Shown: piece by piece, positions 43,718 to 49,920 of the stretch
How positions within the stretch are numbered: position 1 is the stretch's first letter
How the letters are laid out: each line of letters opens with the position of its first letter
Assembly: GCA_016781925.1 (NCBI GenBank)
Contig: JADDPH010000076.1
Span: 1 to 49,920, forward strand
DNA from: Sphaerobacteraceae bacterium
GTDB taxonomy: Bacteria; Chloroflexota; Chloroflexia; Thermomicrobiales; UBA6265
Length of the DNA stretch: 49,920 nucleotides
Direction of reading: 5' to 3'
Translations under genes and position numbers: made by a program
Notes under the pieces: model-generated
The model's input: only the letters and a program-made list of their open reading frames with translations
Told to the model about the DNA's origin: nothing
The model's database searches: none

Positions 43718-44556
43718 GCCACTCCCAGGTACGCCGACCGGACGAAGGGATCAGCCATCACCGCGTCCGGTTCGTCGTAGGCGACAAGGGCGCCGTTAGC
43801 CAGCACCGCGACCCGGTCCGAGAGGTCGTGTACGACATCCATCTTGTGTTCCACCATCAGGATCGTCTTGCCCTCCACCTTCCGGATCCGCCGGATCACG
43901 TCGAGCATGACCGGCACCTCTTCGGCGCTGACCCCGGCGGTCGGCTCGTCCAGCAGCAGCACGGAGGGCTCTGTGCAGATCAGTAGGGCGAGTTCGAGCT
44001 TGCGCTTGTCGCCGTGCGCCAACGAGCCGGCCAGCACCCGCTCCCGGCCGCGCAGACCCACGGTCTCCAGCGCCCAGGCGGCCCGCTCCCCCGCCGCCCG
44101 GTTAGCCGCCGCGCTCCTCCAGAACGCGAAGTTTCCCGATGCGCCCGCCTGAGCGGCGAGGCGGGCGTTTTCCAACGTCGGGATTCCGGGAAAGATCGTC
44201 GTCAGTTGAAACGAGCGGCCCAGCCCCTGTCGAACCCGGGCGAACGGAGGAAGCGCCGTGACGTCCCTTCCTTGCAGCAACACCTGCCCGGTGGAGGGCC
44301 GGTACAAGCCGCTGATCAAATTGAACAGGCTCGTCTTGCCCGCCCCGTTCGGACCGATGATCGAGACGAACATCCCCTCCGGCACGCCGAACGAGACATC
44401 GTCGACGATCGTGGCCCCCCCGAACCGCAAGCTCAACCCGCGAGTTTCGATGATGGGTGCTGGGGGCCGGGTGTCCGGGGCCGGAGATGCAGGATTCGAC
44501 GGGAGGGAGACGGGAGTCTCCTCACCGCTGTCTCGTCGCATCGCTCCCTCACGCAT
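43714..44556 (-). CDS. livG: Branched-chain-type ABC transporter ATP-binding protein (LivG-like)
   Basis: This ATPase has 280 residues, the first about 35 of them Pro/Ser-rich and outside the conserved domain, so ATG 44541 is an alternative start. Walker A is IIGPNGAGKTSLFNLI and Walker B VLLLDEPTAGVS. The signature is degenerate: LAHGDKRKLELALL in place of LSYGxQRxLEIA, as in many LivG proteins. The downstream EHKMDVVHDLSDR is family-typical. It lies 31 bp after the binding-protein gene. Confidence 0.92.
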   Translation of the reverse strand: MREGAMRRDSGEETPVSLPSNPASPAPDTRPPAPIIETRGLSLRFGGATIVDDVSFGVPEGMFVSIIGPNGAGKTSLFNLISGLYRPSTGQVLLQGRDVTALPPFARVRQGLGRSFQLTTIFPGIPTLENARLAAQAGASGNFAFWRSAAANRAAGERAAWALETVGLRGRERVLAGSLAHGDKRKLELALLICTEPSVLLLDEPTAGVSAEEVPVMLDVIRRIRKVEGKTILMVEHKMDVVHDLSDRVAVLANGALVAYDEPDAVMADPFVRSAYLGVA

Positions 44557-44587
44557 CCAACGTCACCCGGCCCCCAGATCCCTTTGG

Positions 44588-45838
44588 TTAGCTCGCGGCG
44601 ACCGGCGGAGCAACCGCGTCAGGTGCCAGGGTGTTGACGGCTTCGGCCTCGAAGGTGTCACCCTGCTGCGCGAGCTTGACCTGGAACATCGGTTGGAGGA
44701 GGGCGTGGTCCTCGGGCCGCACGGTGTACTGACCCTTCACGCCATCGAACTGGTACCCCTCCAGGGCCGTGATCATCTCGTCGACGTTCGCCCCGTCAGC
44801 TGCCTCCACCGCATGCACGATCATCTGGGCACCGGCGAAGCCGTCCGGCATGAAGAGGTCCGGCACACCGCCCTCCGCCTTCAGCCGATCGACCAGGAAG
44901 GTGTTGGCTTCCGTATCCGGCGCCTGGTAGATGTAGTGGGAGAGGAAGGAGATCTGCTCGGCCGCCGGACCGAACACCGGGTACGACACCCGCTGATCGA
45001 GGCCGGTGACGACGCGGGTCGCCTCGAGCACGCCCTGATTGGCGAGGGCGGTGTACATCGGGGTAGCGGTGGCGCCGGCCCAGGCCACGAACAGGAGATC
45101 CGGCCCTCGATCCAGCACCTGCTGGGCGAACGGGGCGAAGTCGCGGGCGTCCTGCGCCACCAGCAGATCGTTGACCGTCGCCCCCTTCTCTCCGAAGACC
45201 GCCTTGACCGCGGCCACGTTGGCCTGGCCGAAGGCGGTGTCCTGGGCGAAAACGAGGACGTTCTGGCCCTCCAGCGTCTCCAGGAACGACGCGGCGGTCA
45301 GGATGTCCTGGTAAGTCTGACGGCCAGAGCGGAAGGTGTAATCGTTGATGCCGGTCAACGCGTCCGTCGCGGCCGGGCCGCTGACGAAGAGCACCTGGTT
45401 CTGCTCGGCGAGCGGGGCAACCTGGAGCGCGACGCCGGAGACGACGGAGCCGGCGAGAATCTTGTAGCCCGCGCCGATGAGGTCACGCGCGGCCGCCACT
45501 GCCGTGTCGGGCACTCCCGTATCGTCCCGAACCGTGAACTCGATCCTGTGGCCGTTGATCACGCCCGTCCCGCCGGTGGCGTAATCAAGCCCAACCTGAA
45601 AGCCCTTGAGGTACTGCTCCCCGTACGACTGGAGCGGACCCGACTGGGAGGTGACAATGCCGACTTGAACGGTGTCCCGTACCTCGACGGGCGCCGCGGG
45701 CGTCGCCCCCGGTGTGGACTGGGCTGCACTCGCTGGCCTCGCGCTGCCTCGTGCCCCGAGGAGGGCCACCGCGCCGAGACCCGCGGCGCCTCCAACCAAT
45801 GTCCGCCGCGACAACCTGCCGGTTTGCTGCTGACTCAC
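44588..45838 (-). CDS. livK: Branched-chain-type ABC transporter substrate-binding protein (LivK-like), Tat-type signal
   Basis: This 416-residue protein has a twin-arginine signal (GRLSRRTLVGGAAGLGAVALL), suggesting export in folded form, followed by a short Ala/Thr/Pro linker. The mature part is a type I periplasmic-binding fold: VQVGIVTSQSGPLQSYGEQY, YKILAGSVVSGVALQVAPLA, TFRSGRQTYQDILTAASFL. The substrate is unknown; members bind amino acids, amides, urea or aromatic and aliphatic acids. The flanking acyl-CoA synthetase and hydrolase favour a carboxylic acid or ester. About 250 bp without a gene separate it from the synthetase. Confidence 0.9.
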   Translation of the reverse strand: MSQQQTGRLSRRTLVGGAAGLGAVALLGARGSARPASAAQSTPGATPAAPVEVRDTVQVGIVTSQSGPLQSYGEQYLKGFQVGLDYATGGTGVINGHRIEFTVRDDTGVPDTAVAAARDLIGAGYKILAGSVVSGVALQVAPLAEQNQVLFVSGPAATDALTGINDYTFRSGRQTYQDILTAASFLETLEGQNVLVFAQDTAFGQANVAAVKAVFGEKGATVNDLLVAQDARDFAPFAQQVLDRGPDLLFVAWAGATATPMYTALANQGVLEATRVVTGLDQRVSYPVFGPAAEQISFLSHYIYQAPDTEANTFLVDRLKAEGGVPDLFMPDGFAGAQMIVHAVEAADGANVDEMITALEGYQFDGVKGQYTVRPEDHALLQPMFQVKLAQQGDTFEAEAVNTLAPDAVAPPVAAS

Positions 45839-46089
45839 CAGAAATCCCCCTCAATGTTGAGCGCCGTCGCTCACCGCGCCGCCCCGTTGCGGCGCCCCGA
45901 TGTCGCCCTCAGGCGTACTCACACCATGCCCAGACCTTCGTCTGGGCGCGTGGATCATGGGCCGGGACGCAATGCTTGTCAAGAAGCCAACTCGGTCTCT
46001 GGGAGGAGAGTGGAGCCGGCGTCGCGCCGATCGGGCGCTTACCACTGCGTCTCCTTCGCGGCGGCATGGTGCCCCCCGCTCTAACGTCG

Positions 46090-48093
46090 CTACCCTGCCG
46101 CGGCCGCATCCGGCTGGGTCCGCGCGGCCTCAATCGCGGCGACCGCGGACGGATTCTCCAGGGCGGAGATATCACCCGCCGGCAGCCCGAGGTACGCGGC
46201 TCGGATGACCCGTCGCATGATCTTCGCGTTGCGCGTCTTCGGAAGCTCACCAACGAAGCGGACCGCCTCCGGCCTCAAAGCGGGACCGAGGCTATGGCCG
46301 ACGGTCTGACGCACCTCCTCGGCCAGCGCCTCCGACGCCTCCCTGCCGGGGATCAGCACGCAGAAGACGGTGACCGTCTCCCCCTTGACCTCGTGGGGGA
46401 CACCGATCGCGGCCGCTTCCTGCACCGCAGGATGAGCGACCGCCGCTGACTCCACCTCCGCCGGACCGACCCGCTTGCCGGCGACCTTCAGGGTGTCATC
46501 CGAGCGGCCGCGGATGAACCAGAAGCCGTCTTGATCGACCTCCGCCCAGTCGCCGTGGACCCAGACGCCGGGAAAGCGAGACCAGTAGGTATCAAGGTAG
46601 CGGTCAGGATCCCGCCAGAAGCCGCGGGTCATCCCCACCCACGGCTGGCGGACGATCAACTCCCCCACCGCTCCCCGGACCAGGTTGCCCGCATCGTCCA
46701 CCACGTCGGCGTCCATGCCGGGCACCGGCCCACTGAAGGCGCAGGGCTTCTGCGGCTTGATCGTCACGCAGCCGACGATGCCGCCGCCGGTCTCGGTGCC
46801 GCCGGAATAGTTGATGACCGGGCAGCGCCCGCCGCCGATCTCGTCGAAGTACCAGCGCCAGGGACCTGGGTTCCAGGTTTCTCCGGTGGAGCCAAGAATC
46901 CGCAAGGAGCTGAGGTCACGCTTTCGTGGCCAGTCCGGACCGTGCGGCATCAGGGCGCGGACAGCCGTCGGGGCGACCCCAAGCACGGTGACGCCGTGTC
47001 GCTCGACCAGATGCCAGAGCCGGTCCGGCTGGGGGTAGTCGGGGGTTCCCTCGAACAAGAGCAGCGTCGCGCCGAGCATGAGTCCGCCGCCGATCGCCCA
47101 CGGACCCATCATCCAGCCCAGGTCGGTCAGCCAGAACAGGACATCGTCCCCCTGCAGATCGAAGCAGTAGGCAAGATCGTGGGCAGCCTTGATCGGGAAG
47201 CCAGCGTGGACATGGAGCGCCCCCTTAGGGCGACCGGTGGTGCCCGAGGTGTAGATGATCATGTACGGGTCGTCGGCAGCCGTCGCCTCCGTCGGATATT
47301 GTCGCGCGACGCCCTGGACAACTTCGTGCCACCAGACGTCCCGCCCCTGGCTCCAGGGCACCACGTCCCCGGTGCGCCGCAGCACCAGGCAGCGCTCCAC
47401 CTCCGGTGCCAGTTCGAGGGCCACGTCCGCCGTCGTCTTGAGCGGGACGGTTCCGCCCCGGCGGAGGAAGCCGTCGGCGGTGATGAGCAGCTTCGCCTCG
47501 CAGTCGCGCAGGCGGGAAGCTACCGCGTCCGCCCCGTAGCCCGAGAACATCGGCACATAGACGGCGCCGATCTTGCCGCAGGCAAGGACAGCCATCACGG
47601 TCTCTGGAAGCATTGGAAGAAAGATCCCGACGCGGTCCCCCTTGCCAATCCCGAGCGCGCGGAGCGCGTTGGCGAGGCGGTTCGTCTCGACAGTCAGCTC
47701 CCAGTAGGTCAGCTTCCGAACCTCTCCATCGTCACCCTCCCAGGTGACGGCGAGTTGATTGCGGCGAGGCCCGGCTGCGTGGCGGTCGAGCGCGTTGTGG
47801 ACGTAATTGAAGCCGCCGCCAGCAAACCAGTCCGGCCAGGCCGGACCAGCGGAGAGGTCCAGCACCTGCTCGTAGGGCCGGATCCAGGCGAGGTCCAGGT
47901 CGCGTACGACGGCGTCCCAGTACCAGGCGGGGTCGGCCGCCGCGCGGCGAAGCAGGTCCTCGTAGTCGGTCGCGCCAACTCCGGCCATGAATCGTCGAAG
48001 TCGGCTTCGCTCTAGGTACGCCTCGGAAGGCTCCCAGACGATGGCGTCGTCGGTCGAGTCATGAGCGTCTCGCGGCGGCGTGACGATGGACAT
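46090..48093 (-). CDS. AMP-dependent acyl-CoA synthetase (acetyl-CoA synthetase-like)
   Basis: This 667-residue adenylate-forming ligase starts at ATG 48093, preceded by GGGAG. The 160 extra N-terminal residues in the track are antisense to the divergent gene and not protein-like. Motifs are the P-loop YTSGTTGRPKGALHVH, YFDEIGGGRCPVINYSGGTE, the hinge region WFIRGRSDDTLKVAGKRVGP and the C-terminal catalytic lysine in LPKTRNAKIMRRVIR. It activates a carboxylate via an acyl-AMP intermediate to a CoA thioester. Its position upstream of the importer suggests activation of the imported acid. The exact acid is unknown. Confidence 0.9.
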   Translation of the reverse strand: MSIVTPPRDAHDSTDDAIVWEPSEAYLERSRLRRFMAGVGATDYEDLLRRAAADPAWYWDAVVRDLDLAWIRPYEQVLDLSAGPAWPDWFAGGGFNYVHNALDRHAAGPRRNQLAVTWEGDDGEVRKLTYWELTVETNRLANALRALGIGKGDRVGIFLPMLPETVMAVLACGKIGAVYVPMFSGYGADAVASRLRDCEAKLLITADGFLRRGGTVPLKTTADVALELAPEVERCLVLRRTGDVVPWSQGRDVWWHEVVQGVARQYPTEATAADDPYMIIYTSGTTGRPKGALHVHAGFPIKAAHDLAYCFDLQGDDVLFWLTDLGWMMGPWAIGGGLMLGATLLLFEGTPDYPQPDRLWHLVERHGVTVLGVAPTAVRALMPHGPDWPRKRDLSSLRILGSTGETWNPGPWRWYFDEIGGGRCPVINYSGGTETGGGIVGCVTIKPQKPCAFSGPVPGMDADVVDDAGNLVRGAVGELIVRQPWVGMTRGFWRDPDRYLDTYWSRFPGVWVHGDWAEVDQDGFWFIRGRSDDTLKVAGKRVGPAEVESAAVAHPAVQEAAAIGVPHEVKGETVTVFCVLIPGREASEALAEEVRQTVGHSLGPALRPEAVRFVGELPKTRNAKIMRRVIRAAYLGLPAGDISALENPSAVAAIEAARTQPDAAAAG

Positions 48094-48313
48094 CGGCGGT
48101 CTCCCAGGGCGGTCCCGCCCTACATCCAACCAGGGAACGGGCGACATGATGCGGGCATTGTTGCGGGGTGTCCGGAGCCGGTCAAGCGCGGTTGCTCCAT
48201 CCCCCGGGATGGAGGATCGCTTGATAGACTGGCGCGTTGGCGAGCTCCTGGTGCAGCCCGCCGGCAACCGACGAAACTGCGGCGCGATTGGGCGGAACGT
48301 GGAGGGCAAGCGC

Positions 48314-48661
48314 GTGATCATCCGCGTATTCCGATCCTGGGTAAAGCCGGGGATGCACGAGGAGTACGAGCGGCTGCTCCGAGACACGGCCATCCCGCTC
48401 ATGCTGGCCGCGCCAGGGCTCGTCAAGCTGCACGTCGGCACCCCGCTAGACGATCCGCCCCGGGAGTTCCTCCTCATGTCGGTCTGGGAGGACATCGGCT
48501 CCCTGCGGGCCTTCTTCGGGCGCAAATGGCGGGAGTCGGTGGTGGTCCCTGGTGAAGCCCACCTCGTGGCGGAAGCCATCGTCGACCACTACGAGGTGCT
48601 TGAATACTCCGCTCTCGCGGCGCCGCCCCCTACCGCATCTCTCGTCTCACTCGCCGAATAA
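48314..48661 (+). CDS. Antibiotic biosynthesis monooxygenase (ABM)-fold protein
   Basis: This 115-residue protein starts at GTG 48314 with GGAGGG seven bases upstream; the tracked start at 48080 is antisense to the synthetase gene. The pattern VIIRVFRSWVKPGMHEEYER, PGLVKLHVG, and FLLMSVWEDIGSLRAFFG is that of the dimeric alpha/beta ABM fold (YgiN/HmoA-like). Members are quinol monooxygenases, haem-degrading enzymes or simple stress proteins. The role is unknown. It is divergent from the acyl-CoA synthetase across about 220 bp. Confidence 0.8.
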   Translation: MIIRVFRSWVKPGMHEEYERLLRDTAIPLMLAAPGLVKLHVGTPLDDPPREFLLMSVWEDIGSLRAFFGRKWRESVVVPGEAHLVAEAIVDHYEVLEYSALAAPPPTASLVSLAE

Positions 48662-49262
48662 GTCCGTCCACCTCCCGCTGAATAGAGCGGCTCACCCAGC
48701 GCAGCGGCCAGGTCAACTTGCCCGCCGACGCGGCCTGCCGCCAATGGCTCGTGGCTCGGTGCCCGTCTTGCCACCTCTTCCCCCATAGATTCCCCCAGTT
48801 CGCAGGTTCGGCCTTGAGGTGGGTCAACGCTGTTCCGTCAGGTAGGGGCGAGGCATGCCTCGCCCGCGTGGCCAGCAGCCGGGCGCGGCAAGCAGCGCCC
48901 CGATCGGGGACGGATGCTGGCGAATGAGGCGTGACGCACCCCTGGATGCATCGCGGGGAGGGATTGCGGCATTCCCGGCCAGTGTGCGTCCGGGATGTCC
49001 GGTTTGCGGGCCATCGCGCATTGTGTCTTGTAGAGACAGCAAGCTGCGGCCGATGCGAACGGGGCCTCGTCGGGCATGACCATCGCGCGTGGCGCTCCGT
49101 GCTGGCCAGGCGCTGGCGCACCTCGCGATGGTTCGTCAAGGGGGAGGAGGTGAAACGGCTGAAGATCGTCAGGGCTGAGGGTCAACAATTCGGGCGCGTC
49201 GGAGTTGCGCTACCGTGGTGCCGTGGCACCGGTGACGGCACCGGAACGAAAGGGAGGATGAA
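48662..49262. other. Intergenic region with palindromic repeat, no gene supported
   Basis: About 600 bp lack a credible reading frame. It contains the perfect palindrome at 48846-48865 and weaker dyads (for example CATTCCCGG with CCGGGATG near 48973-49000). Just before the next gene is a GGTGCC-gt-GGCACC stem, followed by another GGCACC. Confidence 0.5.
48846..48865. repeat. 20-bp perfect palindrome GGGCGAGGCATGCCTCGCCC
   Basis: The sequence is perfectly self-complementary and preceded by GTAG. Sequences of this form are widespread intergenic repeats in high-GC bacteria. It may also end transcription of the ABM-fold gene, although it lies 185 bp downstream. Confidence 0.55.
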
Positions 49263-49652
49263 ATGCGGTCCTGGCTCAAGCTCAACGCCGCAGTTGTGTG
49301 CCTGCTTTGCCTCACGTTGCTGCCACCAGCAGGCGCGTCCGCGGCAGGCTCCGGAACCATTAGTGGCTACGCGGTCAACGGCCAGGTCACTTTCTTTTAC
49401 ACAGCGCGCTATGTTACCAATCCAGCCAGTCCGGGGCCGGAAGTGGCCTTCAACCAGTCGTACGAGTCGGCCCCAACCCGGCTCTTCCTGGCCTCACACG
49501 ACTGCAATCGAGGTGGCTGGGGGCCGGTCTAGGAGCAGTACATCGGGAGCTGGCAACCCGTTGGCTTCTACGGCGCTCCGGCCAAGTTCTGCCTGCTGAG
49601 TCAAGCGAATGGGTCGACCGCTGATTTCAGCGGCACGCTTGCCTGGGATTAG
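49263..49652 (+). pseudogene. Small secreted protein gene interrupted by an in-frame TAG (49530-49532)
   Basis: ATG 49263 follows AAAGGGAGGATGAA and begins a clear signal peptide (MRSWLKLNAAVVCLLCLTLL, cleavage near ASA). The tracked 89-residue ORF ends at TAG 49530-49532, but the frame continues open with protein-like sequence (EQYIGSWQPVGFYGAPAKF, then ADFSGTLAWD) to a TAG at 49650-49652. That gives 129 sense-plus-TAG codons, rich in aromatic residues and probably an extracellular beta-rich domain. No family is recognised. A strong hairpin follows the second stop, which supports 49652 as the true gene end. Confidence 0.6.
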
Positions 49653-49674
49653 TCCAGGCGTTAGTCAACGGCGT

Positions 49675-49701
49675 GGGCTCGCGCCACTATGGCGCGAGCC
49701 C
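49675..49701. terminator. Perfect 12-bp stem-loop after the secreted-protein gene
   Basis: GGGCTCGCGCCA pairs with TGGCGCGAGCCC around a CTA loop, 22 bp after the second TAG of the interrupted gene and before the lipoprotein start. Confidence 0.65.
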
Positions 49702-49721
49702 GGCAAGGGCAGGGATTCACG

Positions 49722-49920
49722 ATGCGAAACCGGTTCGTTGTCCACCTAGCGGCCCTGGGCATCCTGACGGTTGTGCTTGCCGCCTGTGGTGGGACGGGAG
49801 ACGCTGACGAATCTAGGACGGACCTCTCCCCGCCGTCACCGCCCGGCGCCGCAAGTGTCGCCCAAGCGGTCTCCACGCAGCCCGGCGGAGAAAATGTGAG
49901 TACCCCCACCGGCGGCGGCT
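49722..49920 (+). CDS. Lipoprotein, N-terminal part (runs off the window)
   Basis: This gene is not in the ORF track because its end is outside the window. ATG 49722 follows AGGGCAGGG. The start MRNRFVVHLAALGILTVVL continues into the lipobox LAACGG, so the cysteine near residue 22 would be lipidated. It is followed by an acidic then Pro/Ser/Thr-rich linker. Nothing of the functional domain is visible. Confidence 0.75.
   Translation, partial: MRNRFVVHLAALGILTVVLAACGGTGDADESRTDLSPPSPPGAASVAQAVSTQPGGENVSTPTGGG

Noticed and set aside
48094-48579. 160-residue N-terminal extension of the acyl-CoA synthetase
   Set aside because: It lacks protein-like composition and lies antisense to the ABM-fold gene; ATG 48093 has a ribosome binding site.
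14657-49652. Genome-wide reassignment of TAG as a sense codon, suggested by three in-frame TAGs
   Set aside because: TAG is the natural end of several intact conserved genes here (rhaT, rhaS, the ASRT-family gene, priA, the aminotransferase), so general recoding is not tenable; local mutation or readthrough remains possible.
1-49920. CRISPR array or prophage
   Set aside because: No regularly spaced repeats of 25-40 bp were seen, and no phage structural, integrase or cas-like genes were recognised.

Overview
This is high-GC bacterial chromosomal DNA with tightly packed operons, 4-bp stop/start overlaps, frequent GTG starts and secreted proteins carrying Pro/Ala/Thr/Ser-rich tails. Together with an IS701-type element, CO-dehydrogenase maturation genes and a menaquinone-type bc complex, this suggests a Chloroflexota lineage near Thermomicrobia/Sphaerobacter. 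That placement is an inference from gene content, since no rRNA is present.

Layout. (1) 1-13 kb, + strand: the tail of a regulator-like protein, then an L-rhamnose uptake and catabolism cluster. It encodes an RhaT-like ATPase, two permeases, a solute-binding protein, a small protein of the Anabaena sensory rhodopsin transducer (ASRT) superfamily, rhamnulokinase, L-rhamnose isomerase, a PLP-dependent group II decarboxylase that looks like a guest, and a bifunctional rhamnulose-1-phosphate aldolase/lactaldehyde dehydrogenase. A tandem 15-bp repeat and a promoter-like pair lie upstream. (2) 13-18.5 kb, a decayed accessory region: an orphan HNH (McrA-like) restriction endonuclease, a DUF429-type gene broken by an in-frame TAG, an OsmC remnant, a secreted protein, a 33-codon membrane microprotein, and a degenerate IS701-family element whose ends coincide with two stop codons. 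(3) 18.5-24 kb: priA, a D-cysteine desulfhydrase-like gene, and divergently a class III aminotransferase with a good sigma70-type promoter. (4) 24-31 kb, - strand: MoxR ATPase, VWA protein, two XdhC/CoxI-type proteins and a MocA-like nucleotidyltransferase (a CO-dehydrogenase/molybdo-enzyme maturation set without structural genes), followed by a 4-TM protein, a Rieske protein and a fused cytochrome b. (5) 31-40 kb: a RumA/TrmA-type RNA methyltransferase, tRNA-Leu(CAA), a structured-looking non-coding stretch, a secreted protein gene broken by TAG, a SAM methyltransferase, a YdcF protein, an arginase-fold enzyme resembling Ni-dependent guanidine hydrolase, and a small membrane protein. (6) 40-48 kb, - strand: acyl-CoA synthetase, a complete branched-chain-type ABC importer (K-G-F-H-M) and an alpha/beta hydrolase, joined by 4-bp overlaps, with a divergent antibiotic-biosynthesis-monooxygenase-fold protein. 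(7) 48.6-49.9 kb: intergenic repeat, a secreted protein broken by TAG, and the start of a lipoprotein.

The most interesting points are the ASRT-family protein inside a sugar operon with no rhodopsin, the guanidinase-like 'agmatinase', the IS inserted at convergent overlapping stop codons next to a well-translated microprotein, and three TAG-interrupted genes whose TAGs are each one transition away from CCWGG. No CRISPR array, prophage or rRNA was seen.
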